From contig CAYSPT010000020.1 of assembly GCA_964432985.1 (NCBI GenBank), positions 16,240-80,239 on the forward strand: 64,000 nt of DNA, given 5' to 3'. Made by a program: the position numbers and the translations under genes. Shown here piece after piece: positions 25,028-33,336 of the stretch (the stretch's first letter is position 1; each line of letters begins with the position of its first letter). Source of the DNA: CAYSPT01 sp964432985. GTDB lineage: Bacteria; Muiribacteriota; CAYSPT01. The notes below the pieces were generated by a model that did not search any database, was not told the DNA's origin, and saw only the letters and a program-made list of their open reading frames with translations.

Positions 25028-25489
25028 GCGTAATCACCGCCTTCAAATCCGGTTTGTCAGGTTGGCAAACTTTTCGATATGTCCAATGTAACTAACCATT
25101 ACTGTCATAAATAGAAATAACGGAGCCTGCGCTCCGGCATAGGTATAAACCGTCAAAACTCCTTCAATGAGTCTATGTCCTTTCCACACTCACATATCAG
25201 AGGGTGGGTGGTCTAGCAAGAAGTGTATGGAATGCTTCGCGTTCACTGCCGCTGCGCCCACTACAATGCTTATCTTCATTCGAAACTGACGTTCCCGCCC
25301 TCTAGCAAGAAGCATAGAGAGTAAGGAGTGTAAAATATAACAGGAAACAGCCCTTCCTGTCAACCGGTTGCGCCATTTCCCACTATCTGGTACCATACAA
25401 CAGTTACCAGCCCGGTTAATTCAAGTATTATCGTAGCAGATTATTGTTTCACTTATGAATTAATCGGGCTAATAAGGAGCTGATAATTC
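25028..25489. other. Divergent intergenic region between ffh and the VWA gene
   Basis: It must hold the ffh promoter and that of the VWA gene. A GC hairpin (CGGAGC...GCTCCG, near 25122-25137) and one copy of an interspersed repeat (25217-25320) are present. I see no gene. Confidence 0.5.
25217..25320. repeat. Interspersed repeat, copy A
   Basis: It shares a pattern with stretches at 32604-32842 and 53990-54095: CTTCnCGTTCA, then CGCTnCGCCCAC, ATGCTT, TCnTTC, TGACGTT and a CCCTCTA-like end, in the same order and on the same strand. Copy A is the most diverged. Confidence 0.45.
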
Positions 25490-25491
25490 AT
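25455..25491 (+). promoter_or_regulatory. Hairpin covering the VWA start codon
   Basis: ATGAATTA (25455-25462) pairs perfectly with TAATTCAT (25484-25491), whose last two bases belong to the ATG at 25490. The loop exposes AAGGAG. Such a stem could limit initiation; it is AT-rich and weak. Confidence 0.35.
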
Positions 25492-26422
25492 GAAATTAGC
25501 TGGAAGTCCCCTGATATCCATTATTTTGATCCTGTTTATGTTTATTTTTGCTTTTCCACTTCCCCTGTTCGCTCAGGACAGTCCTCTCATTACGCGAGTG
25601 GATGAGGTAAACGTTTCCAACTGGCCGCACATTGAAGCCGCCGTTACCGTGTATGACCAACGGGGCCAAATTGTACACGGTATCGACGAAAAGAACTTTA
25701 ATGTCTTCATCAACGTCAATGTGACGCCGGTCAAGGTAGTCCCCATGAATCAGCGCAATTACATATGTCTGCTGATCGACCGCAGCGGTTCCATGCACCG
25801 CAAAATGAAGCAGGTGAAAGAGGCTATCGGAGGATTTCTTTCACACCTGGAAGACCAGGATCAGGTCATGATCATGTCATTCGCTGAAAAACCTACGATC
25901 GTACATGGTTTTTCTAACGACCGGCAATTGGCGAAGAAATTGGCTCACGGCTTGAGAGGCAGAGGACCGACCGCTTTTTACGACTCACTGCTTGCAGCCG
26001 TTCAGGAAACGTCCAAAATGCCGGGGCGCCGTTGCGTGGTGGCTCTGACCGATGGTAAAGACGAATCCAGGCGGTATTCTCCTCAGCTCAGTAAACACGA
26101 TATCGGTGAAGTGCTGGCGGCAGCACGGTCTCTGAACGTTCCCATTCACACCATCGCTCTTGGGGAACGGTCCTGTAAAACCCTGCTCCAACGTACTTCT
26201 CGTGAAACAAAGGGACAGTATTATTACAGCCCCAACGCCCATCAACTGAAAAAACTCTACGAACGCATCGCGCTGGAGATACGAGGACAGTACAAACTCG
26301 TTTTCGAGTCACCGGTAAAACCAGAGGTACCCAATTTGCGGCAGGTCATTATCGATACGCATATTGAAGATGCTGTAGGCAGGGGCACGAAGTGGTATAG
26401 CCCGGTCATCAAGGAACATTGA
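25490..26422 (+). CDS. Exported VWA-domain protein
   Basis: A signal peptide covers residues 1-29 (ends FAQ). A short beta domain (about 35-85) precedes the von Willebrand A domain, with a complete MIDAS: DRSGSM, the Thr in GPTAFYD and the Asp in ALTDGKDES. The final part (RGQYKLVFESP) matches the VWFA-related Acidobacterial-type family, where a VWA is followed by a beta extension. It probably binds protein partners in the periplasm or at the surface via Mg2+. AAGGAG lies 10 bases before the ATG. Confidence 0.85.
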   Translation: MKLAGSPLISIILILFMFIFAFPLPLFAQDSPLITRVDEVNVSNWPHIEAAVTVYDQRGQIVHGIDEKNFNVFINVNVTPVKVVPMNQRNYICLLIDRSGSMHRKMKQVKEAIGGFLSHLEDQDQVMIMSFAEKPTIVHGFSNDRQLAKKLAHGLRGRGPTAFYDSLLAAVQETSKMPGRRCVVALTDGKDESRRYSPQLSKHDIGEVLAAARSLNVPIHTIALGERSCKTLLQRTSRETKGQYYYSPNAHQLKKLYERIALEIRGQYKLVFESPVKPEVPNLRQVIIDTHIEDAVGRGTKWYSPVIKEH

Positions 26423-26486
26423 TCTACTACCACCCCAGGATCTAAACGCACCCCGATTTTAATCAGGAAGCTGCGATTATAAGTGT

Positions 26487-27992
26487 TTAAGTGCGGCCGC
26501 GTCTCTCCATCTCATCACGAACCAACATCGCCGCTTCGGGCAGGAGCGGTTCCTGCAGCAGTACTGACAGATAATCGGTCCCCAGAGCCGCGGTCAGTCT
26601 GCCCAGAGCTTCAACCGCCGCCACCCTGACTTCGGGGGGAGTTTCCAGGTGTACAACCAGTCTCATGAGGGGCTTTGAGACGGTACCATCACTGGTCTTT
26701 CCTAGAGCACGCACCACGTTCACCCGCACATCGGAGTCCGGATCAGCCAATGCATCCAGCAGGGGTTCAACCACCTGGATGGCACCTATTTCACCAAGAG
26801 CATACGCACCGCTGGCACGGATCCATTTGCGGGGGTCTTTCAGCATAGTGACCAGGATGTTGATTGCCCTCAGACCACCAAAACTCCACAGCGCCCGGGC
26901 TGTATTGGCCCGAACCCGGTTGTCGGGATCTTCCAGAAGTGGAATAAGCAACCGGGCGTGTTTCTCTTCTCCGATCTGACCGATAGCTTCGACGGCATTG
27001 GCGCGGACCCTACGGTCTTCGTCACGTAGATAGGGAATGAGGTAGTCGACGGCCATTTTAATCTCAAGCATTCCCAGAATCTGCACCATGATAGCCCGGG
27101 AGAAACTGTTTTTCTGTCTATGCAGCAAATCCACCAGACTGTTAACTAGCTCATCCCCTGCAAAATTGCTCAGGGCGAAGGCTATTTCTGATGAAAGGTC
27201 GATATCCAGCTTTGTCAGGCTGGAAAGCAGGATTTTCAGCCGCAACCTTCGTTCGGCTTCATTTGGAAGATCACCAGAGTCCGGGGGGATCTCATGATCA
27301 CCATCAGCACCGGAATCGTCAACAGGATGAATCACCGGGGGAGACTCCTGCGGAGCCGGGGCAGGTTCGGGCACCGCCCGGGGTGTTTCAGGGAGCGTTT
27401 CAGTAAGAGGGGGCTCATTCGCTCTCTTGAGAGCGACCGTTTCCCGTGGAGCGACCGCTCCCGCCTTCGGGGGAACGACCGCTTCCGTCCCCTGGGTGGC
27501 GGCAGGCGGACCATCATCACTCATTTCCCCGGGAGGTTCCTGTTCAGCGGCAGGTTCCGTTTCTTCCCCTGACGGAATAGAATTGATCATACTCATTATC
27601 TCTCCAGCGCCGGCGGTATTCAACACCTCGGAGAACTCGTCCCGTTCCACCTGGTTCAACTCCGCCACCAACGGATCAAGCAGAGGCATGAGTTGTTTGG
27701 CCGGAGCCCGGCAAAAAGCCATGGCGGCAGCCTGTTTGGCGGGCCAGAACACTGGTTCGCGGACAATTACGCCTACCAGCGGCTCAAGAATCATATCCAG
27801 AGGGAACTTCACAAAAATCAACCTGCTGGCTGCGCAACGAACATATTCCGACGGTGAGTTCAAACACTGGGCAACTGCTCTAAAAAAGGCCAGATCTCTT
27901 GGAAAATCCTGTTTTTCCAGTGATTCGATAAGCTTAATCCTACCAAGAGGATTATCATTTTTTATCGCTTCAATAAACGTCTCTACATTCAC
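26487..27992 (-). CDS. HEAT/PBS-lyase-type repeat protein with Pro-rich linker
   Basis: I start at the GTG at 27992 (VNVETFIEAIKNDNPLGRIKLIESL) because AGGAGG lies 7 bases upstream; the 28064 frame adds unlikely residues. About 501 residues: an N-terminal HEAT array (1-125), a Pro/Glu/Ala linker (130-250), and a second HEAT array (260-495) with repeats such as DEDRRVRANAVEAIGQIGEE and DPDSDVRVNVVRALGK. There is no signal peptide, so a cytoplasmic scaffold is likely. The HEAT repeats resemble those of the large protein divergently encoded at 28769, suggesting a related pair. Confidence 0.8.
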   Translation of the reverse strand: MNVETFIEAIKNDNPLGRIKLIESLEKQDFPRDLAFFRAVAQCLNSPSEYVRCAASRLIFVKFPLDMILEPLVGVIVREPVFWPAKQAAAMAFCRAPAKQLMPLLDPLVAELNQVERDEFSEVLNTAGAGEIMSMINSIPSGEETEPAAEQEPPGEMSDDGPPAATQGTEAVVPPKAGAVAPRETVALKRANEPPLTETLPETPRAVPEPAPAPQESPPVIHPVDDSGADGDHEIPPDSGDLPNEAERRLRLKILLSSLTKLDIDLSSEIAFALSNFAGDELVNSLVDLLHRQKNSFSRAIMVQILGMLEIKMAVDYLIPYLRDEDRRVRANAVEAIGQIGEEKHARLLIPLLEDPDNRVRANTARALWSFGGLRAINILVTMLKDPRKWIRASGAYALGEIGAIQVVEPLLDALADPDSDVRVNVVRALGKTSDGTVSKPLMRLVVHLETPPEVRVAAVEALGRLTAALGTDYLSVLLQEPLLPEAAMLVRDEMERRGRT

Positions 27993-28768
27993 CAGGCACC
28001 CTCCTCCCGGGTTCACCATTAATATCATAGGTAATTGCGGTACCCACGTCAAGAGCCTCATCAACGGACTGTTGCTCCGTGCTTCAGCGGCGGTAACAAT
28101 AGCACCCGAATTCAGGTACCCGCTTGGAGTAAGGAAGTTGAGACAGATAGGTGCTTACATCGAACGAGATATAAGAATTACACTCAGCTACCCCCTGGTG
28201 GCTGGATTCATGCTGGTCGGGGCCACCGCAGCACTGTTGATATTTTTCTTTCTCGGGAAATTAACCGGAAATCTGGAAGAGTACTAAATAACAGGATTCA
28301 GACTACTCTGGATACCAGGCTGGCTAACTCGTATGCTGACAGGCTGCGGGCTGCGGAAACCGAGATGCTGCAATGAGGGCACCGCTGCTGATGAAATGTA
28401 TCACCTGTCGACTGGTCGGGGAACAGCATTGACTTCATCGAAGTATTGCACAGAGGGCACTGCACAAGACATCACCTCACCAGAATAAGCTCGCTAATTT
28501 CATACGCACGCCTGCTGCGGCGATTCGCGAAATTAACGGACTAGTATTTTGAACATGCATCGGCAGGGAGAGCTCAACTTCAAAGGAAAAAACAAGGTAG
28601 CAGCGCAGAAAGCGGCGGAGAAGGAATCCCTGCCACTATCCATCCGTATACATTGACAGAGTTTTCGCGTGATTGGTACAATTAACGAAGAGAAACAATT
28701 GAAGTACATAGTGTACCTCTGCAGGTGCACAGCATATCTGATGCCTGAGAAATGGAGATGAAGCCGGT
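27993..28768. other. Intergenic region with possible decayed coding remnants
   Basis: The strands between the two HEAT genes have no intact gene with a ribosome site. A GspF-like fragment is visible at 28138-28287. The rest shows only short, stop-interrupted frames. Confidence 0.4.
28138..28287 (+). pseudogene. Possible GspF/PilC (type II secretion/pilus) remnant
   Basis: One frame reads LRQIGAYIERD then ITLSYPLVAGFMLVG and ends LTGNLEEY before a stop. The order (adaptor helix with YIER, then a YPL motif, then a TM helix) resembles the second half of a GspF repeat. There is no start, no ribosome site and no other GspF part, so it would be a relic. The match is from memory of the family pattern and could be chance. 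Confidence 0.3.
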
Positions 28769-31700
28769 TTGCCAGACCTGGAAACACTCCGAGAAATGAT
28801 CAGCAGCGAAGATCTGGATATTCGTAAACAGGCTGTCATGGCCCTGGGGGAGTCGGATGTCCGGGAAGCGGTCGACTTGCTGCTCGAGGCAGCTCAGGAC
28901 CACGAACTTTCAGTTCGTTATTTTGCCAGAAAAGCTTTAAAAAAGCTAAAAGAAAAGCTTAATATAAAAGAGGAAGAACTGGAAAGCAACCTGGAAAAAG
29001 TTTACATCGAGCGTCAGATGAGCAATCTCGACAAACAGGATCCCCAGATTCGCATCCAGGCCGCCTTGAAACTTGCGGAATTCAAAGACCCCGAATTGCT
29101 TCCCCGAATTATCGAACAGTTGCACGCTGAAGAGCACAAGCACGTAATTGCCACTCTGGTGAAAACAATCGGAATACTCGGCGACGAATGCGTTATCCCG
29201 GTCCTCTCCCCCTATTTAAAAGACGCTGACAGCCGGGTCAGGGCAAATACAATAGAGGCACTTGAAGCAGTGCAGGTGGCGAAGACTTTTAATCTGGTTT
29301 CCCCTCTGCTGAACGACAGCAATCCCCGCGTTGTGGCCAATGCCGCCAAGACTCTCTGGAATTTTTCCCCCCTCAAGGCCATGACCCGGCTCAGAGAAAT
29401 GAGCCGCAACCACGATGTAACCGTTCGTAAAAGCGCCGTTTTTGCTCTGGGTCGAATCGGTACGGTAGAAGCCCGCCGGCTGCTTTCGAAATTGCTCAGT
29501 GACCAGGATATGGACGTAAGGCTGCAGGCTTCAATGGCCATCGCCAAAGTGGATGAAAAACTGGCCAAAAAAGAAACAGGCGTCGTCGGCGCCCTGCGGC
29601 GGTCCCGGGGAGAGGAGCTTGCAGCAGCCGAACCTGTACAAGAGTACGAAGAGTCAAAGGAATATGTCGAGCAGGTTTTTCAGGAAAAGAAACCTGACAC
29701 CCGGATGAGTCCCCCAGTTGAACCGGTTCCGGCGCAAAAGCCTTCCGCTGCCACAGAACAAAGACCGACATCCACCGACATAGAAGCCTTTATCGACGAA
29801 GCCTTTCATGACATCGATGAGCCCGACGTTTTTGGGGAAACCCCGGAGCCTGTCAGCCGGTCACCTGAGATGCAAGAGCCAGCCGCGCAGCTTCCCCCAA
29901 CGGATTCTCGACCGGCCCCAACGGATTCTCAACCAGCCCCACTCGAAGCAAGCCCGGGAAGTGAAGAGCCTGTCCAGGACCCGCCAGCCCAGCCCACCGG
30001 GCCAGCACCGGTTCTGCATGAAATCCCGCCTGAGCTGGCGGCTTTCCTTCCTGAATCGCCGGTAGAGCAAGTCATAAAGGACATCGATTCAGAGGATGAA
30101 GAAATCCGCTTGCGGGCCGTGCAGGAAGCAAGCGAACTGGGCGACCCGGAAATACTGCCTCTTCTAGTGGACAGGCTCAGCCTTGAAACCAGCCGTTATG
30201 TCATTGCTACACTGGTAAAAGCTGTAGGTAACCTGGGCGGAACTTCTGTGGTAAAGCAAATTGTCCCCTTCCTTGATTATCCCGATCCACGGGTACGGGC
30301 AAACGCGGTAGAGGGACTGGCTATGGCCAACGATCCTGAGATGGCGTATCATATTGCGCCCTTACTTGGAGATCAAGACAATCGTGTCAGGGGAAATGTC
30401 GCCACCTATCTCTGGAACAAAGATCCAGCCCTGGCCAGGGAAAAGATAGAGGCAATGCTGCAGAGTCCCAGTGTATGGGACAGGGAAAGCGCGCTTTACG
30501 CAATAGAAAAAATACGTGACGAGTCGCTCAATCCGCTTCTGAAAAAGCTCCTCAGGGATAAGAGCCTGACAATAGTGCGAAAAGCCGCCAGTCTTCTGAG
30601 CTCCTTGGATGATTCTTCCAAATCGCAGTCTCCAGCTCCATCCGCTGCGCCCAAACCAGCACCAGCCCAAAAGGTGCCACAACCGTACATGCAGGCGGTA
30701 GCCGCTTCCAGTGCCAGTTCATCCGGAGCTGGCAAGAAAATATTTTTGTCTGTTCTGGGAATACTGGTTGCCATCGGAATTCTATCGGGGGGCTTCATTC
30801 TCGGGATTCGGCTGGCTGCTAAAACCAGAGATAAGGAAGAGGTCAAAGTTGCTTCGGCACCGACGGATTCGCGAAAACCAAAATCCGGAAAAACAACTAA
30901 TAAGAAACCTGCGAGACGCAAACCATCCTCGAGAAAGCGGCCCAGAAAATCAGGTTCGGGGACGACCAAAGAGGCAGCTGGAAAAGAGGAGGGTACCGCG
31001 GTTGCTATGGCAGGCAGTCCGGACACTTCGGGCTCTCAGCAGACAACTGTTACACCGCCCGAAACCGCCACGACATCTCCTGACCCGACGGCCACCGCTG
31101 ACGACCAGCAGGAACCTGGTATCGACTCAGGGCAAGAGATACCGCCGGAAGCAGAAGAGAATCCCGAACTCACCCTCGAAGAAGCGCTGGCTATGCGAGA
31201 TATTCTCGGCGACGATTCAATCGAACTACCTCCACCTTCCCCGGAACCGACCGGCGACACATCACCGGACCCTGTTGCAGAGCCGGTGGTGATAGTTCCG
31301 TCGCAGCCACAACCGCCTGCACCAGTGGTGCCCGCACCGGTGGTTCCAACACCTGTCCCGCCCACGCCTGCCCCTGACATCAAACCCCCGGTTCAGGATA
31401 CCGGTACTTCACAACCATCTGCGGAACCGCCCTCCCAGGATACCGGCAGCACCGCCGGAGGCCACACCAGGCCCACTTTACCAAGTGGACTCTTCATCCC
31501 TCGACCCCCGACTATCACCCGGACTACGAGCAGCAGTTCCCCTCCGGCCGCCAACAGGAATACAAAAGAGCTGAAAGAAAAAGCGTTCGAGCTTATGGAC
31601 AAAGGAGATATGACGAGTTCGCTGAAAACCTTTAAAGAGATCGTCAAAATCGATCCCCAGGACCCTGAAGCACTGTATTATTGCGGCCACATTCTCGTAG

Positions 31701-32554
31701 GCGAACGCAAGTACGAGGAATCGCTGGTTTTTTTCTCGAAAGTGATAGAGGTCGATCAAAAGTACGCCGACGCCTACTTCATGCAAGGCCGGGCTCTGTA
31801 TGTTCTAGGAAAACTGGATCAGGCCATTGACTCCTACAATACCGGATTAAAGATCAGGACCGGCGACATTCCTGCGATGAACGAACTGGCAGATATTTTT
31901 GAACGGGCGAACAAACTCGATCAAGCAGCCGAACTGCTTGAAAAAGCAGTCAAGTCGATAAAAACCCCGAATCTCAAGTTTAGACTGGGGAAAATCTATT
32001 TGATGACCAATCGTCAGGAACAAGCAAAAACGCTGGCTGAAGCAATGACGAAAGATCATCCGCAAGCCCCTGAAGGATACAATCTTCTGGGAGAAATCTA
32101 CCTGGGGGAAGGAAATCTCGATCAGGCTTCCCAGTATCTTGAAAAAGGAATTCAGTTGAAGGAAACAACGGCGGGACACAGACTTCTGGCTAAAATTCAA
32201 CTGGGACGGCACGCCTATGGCGCTGCCAGACAGCATCTGAACCACGTCGTCAAACACTCCCCCAATGACCAGTGGGCTTTGTTCAATCGTGGAAGAATAC
32301 TCAGGCTATTCGGTGACCTCGATGGTGCTATTCCCGACCTCGAACGCGCTCTGGCCCTCGATCCCAACGATATTACAACCCAGGCCCACCTGGGTGACTG
32401 TTACCTGCTCAAAAAGCGTTTTAATGATGCATCAGGCCTCTATCAAAGAGCCCTGGAACTTCAACCGACACCGAATATAGAAGGAGAGCTTCGCGAGCGG
32501 CTTTCACTGGCCAAACGCGGCAAAGTCCCCGGATCTCTGCCATCGGTGTGGTAA
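28769..32554 (+). CDS. Giant HEAT-repeat / single TM / TPR protein
   Basis: The start is TTG at 28769 with GGAG 11 bases upstream (MPDLETLREMISSEDLDIRKQ). The 1261 residues comprise a HEAT array (1-265), an acidic Pro-rich linker (266-425), a second HEAT array (430-620), one TM helix (about 657-682, KIFLSVLGILVAIGILSGG), a Lys/Arg patch right after it, a long Pro/Thr/Ser linker (700-925) and a TPR array (930-1240). Helix and charge suggest HEAT and TPR parts may lie on opposite sides of the membrane, but the positive patch after the helix favours the TPR side being cytoplasmic in a simple positive-inside view; topology is unresolved. It is probably a membrane scaffold. I know no named family with this order. 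Confidence 0.85.
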   Translation: MPDLETLREMISSEDLDIRKQAVMALGESDVREAVDLLLEAAQDHELSVRYFARKALKKLKEKLNIKEEELESNLEKVYIERQMSNLDKQDPQIRIQAALKLAEFKDPELLPRIIEQLHAEEHKHVIATLVKTIGILGDECVIPVLSPYLKDADSRVRANTIEALEAVQVAKTFNLVSPLLNDSNPRVVANAAKTLWNFSPLKAMTRLREMSRNHDVTVRKSAVFALGRIGTVEARRLLSKLLSDQDMDVRLQASMAIAKVDEKLAKKETGVVGALRRSRGEELAAAEPVQEYEESKEYVEQVFQEKKPDTRMSPPVEPVPAQKPSAATEQRPTSTDIEAFIDEAFHDIDEPDVFGETPEPVSRSPEMQEPAAQLPPTDSRPAPTDSQPAPLEASPGSEEPVQDPPAQPTGPAPVLHEIPPELAAFLPESPVEQVIKDIDSEDEEIRLRAVQEASELGDPEILPLLVDRLSLETSRYVIATLVKAVGNLGGTSVVKQIVPFLDYPDPRVRANAVEGLAMANDPEMAYHIAPLLGDQDNRVRGNVATYLWNKDPALAREKIEAMLQSPSVWDRESALYAIEKIRDESLNPLLKKLLRDKSLTIVRKAASLLSSLDDSSKSQSPAPSAAPKPAPAQKVPQPYMQAVAASSASSSGAGKKIFLSVLGILVAIGILSGGFILGIRLAAKTRDKEEVKVASAPTDSRKPKSGKTTNKKPARRKPSSRKRPRKSGSGTTKEAAGKEEGTAVAMAGSPDTSGSQQTTVTPPETATTSPDPTATADDQQEPGIDSGQEIPPEAEENPELTLEEALAMRDILGDDSIELPPPSPEPTGDTSPDPVAEPVVIVPSQPQPPAPVVPAPVVPTPVPPTPAPDIKPPVQDTGTSQPSAEPPSQDTGSTAGGHTRPTLPSGLFIPRPPTITRTTSSSSPPAANRNTKELKEKAFELMDKGDMTSSLKTFKEIVKIDPQDPEALYYCGHILVGERKYEESLVFFSKVIEVDQKYADAYFMQGRALYVLGKLDQAIDSYNTGLKIRTGDIPAMNELADIFERANKLDQAAELLEKAVKSIKTPNLKFRLGKIYLMTNRQEQAKTLAEAMTKDHPQAPEGYNLLGEIYLGEGNLDQASQYLEKGIQLKETTAGHRLLAKIQLGRHAYGAARQHLNHVVKHSPNDQWALFNRGRILRLFGDLDGAIPDLERALALDPNDITTQAHLGDCYLLKKRFNDASGLYQRALELQPTPNIEGELRERLSLAKRGKVPGSLPSVW

Positions 32555-32603
32555 CAGGTCAACTCCAGTCGGCTGTACCTATTTTTCTATGCTACCTTGG
32601 GAT

Positions 32604-32842
32604 TCTTCTCGTTCATCACCGCTACGCCCACCATCCTGCCTGTCATCGTTCAATGTCTGCGTTGCCGCCCTGGACTCTGTAGGCATAGAAAGTGAGGATC
32701 TTCTCGTTCATCGCCGCAACGCCTCACTGGATCATGTCCTATATGCTTAATAGAAAGCAGTAAGACAGCTTGGGTTCACCATCCTGTCTGTCATCGTTCA
32801 ATGTCTGCGTTGCAACCCCGGAATTCTTGACATACAGGGAGA
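32604..32842. repeat. Interspersed repeat, copies B1-B3
   Basis: B1 (about 32604-32690) is close to copy C at 53990: both contain TTCTCGTTCA, CGCTACGCCCACCA and GTCATCGTTC in order. B2 (about 32695-32760) repeats CTTCTCGTTCATCGCCGCAACG. B3 (32768-32842) repeats TCATCGTTCAATGTCTGCGTTG. Local copies suggest tandem expansion. Confidence 0.55.
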
Positions 32843-32997
32843 NNNNNNNNNNNNNNNNNNNNNNNNNNNNNNNNNNNNNNNNNNNNNNNNNNNNNNNNNN
32901 NNNNNNNNNNNNNNNNNNNNNNNNNNNNNNNNNNNNNNNNNNCTGTCATCGTTCAATGTCTGCGTTGCAACCCCGGAATTCTTGACATACAGGGAGA
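32788..32997. other. 100-N gap flanked by an identical 55-bp sequence
   Basis: 32788-32842 and 32943-32997 are identical over 55 bases, and 32843-32942 is all N. Exact odd-length overlap at contig ends is what a k=55 assembly graph leaves when two contigs share a repeat node. The true gap may be smaller, absent, or contain more repeat copies. Confidence 0.8.
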
Positions 32998-33010
32998 AAA
33001 CTGGTAGTCT
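32982..33010 (+). promoter_or_regulatory. Sigma-70-type promoter for feoAB
   Basis: TTGACA (32982-32987), a 17-base spacer and TAGTCT (33005-33010) lie 38 bases before the feoA ATG. I see no clear Fur box. Confidence 0.55.
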
Positions 33011-33048
33011 GTATCGTTCAATAAGTAAGAACCAGAAAAGAGAAAACA

Positions 33049-33336
33049 ATGGTACGACCGTTGACCGAACTCAGGGAAGGTGAAAAAGGAGTTGTCATCC
33101 ATCTGAGGGGTGGAGAGCGTTTTCACAACCGTCTTTCAACTCTCGGTGTACGGGTAGGCGCTCCCGTAACAAAGGTGTCGTCCCAGGTACTGAAAGGTCC
33201 TGTCATCATCAATGTTGGCAGCACCCAGGTGGCAGTCGGCTACAAAATGGCAACGAAAATCATAGTATCGAGAAAACCCTATGAAGACGAACCCTATAAA
33301 ACCGAATCCAACCAACCCCAGGGAGAAATCAAGTAG
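33049..33336 (+). CDS. feoA: FeoA, ferrous iron transport accessory protein
   Basis: The 95-residue SH3-like protein has the FeoA pattern PLTELREGEKGVV, FHNRLSTLGVRVGAPV, VLKGPVIINVGSTQVAVGYKMA. The C-terminal 20 residues (Lys/Pro/Glu/Asn-rich) are an extension. FeoA works with FeoB at the cytoplasmic face. Its 3' end overlaps the start of feoB by 56 bases if feoB uses its ATG. Confidence 0.93.
   Translation: MVRPLTELREGEKGVVIHLRGGERFHNRLSTLGVRVGAPVTKVSSQVLKGPVIINVGSTQVAVGYKMATKIIVSRKPYEDEPYKTESNQPQGEIK

Larger units (their letters stand above)
32555..33048. other. Repeat-rich intergenic region with an assembly gap
   Basis: It contains three partial copies of the interspersed repeat, the 100-N gap and the feoA promoter. 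I see no gene. Confidence 0.6.

Noticed and set aside
25110..25140. Intrinsic terminator near the ffh leader
   Set aside because: The CGGAGC/GCTCCG stem is short and the following minus-strand sequence has only an interrupted T-run, with no upstream gene on that strand to end.
27427..28287. A 286-residue plus-strand gene
   Set aside because: Its first two thirds lie antisense to the HEAT gene's linker; only the last 50 codons look protein-like and are listed as a possible relic.
28035..28376. A 113-residue plus-strand gene between the HEAT genes
   Set aside because: No ribosome site and no recognisable pattern; it crosses the HEAT gene's upstream region in another frame.
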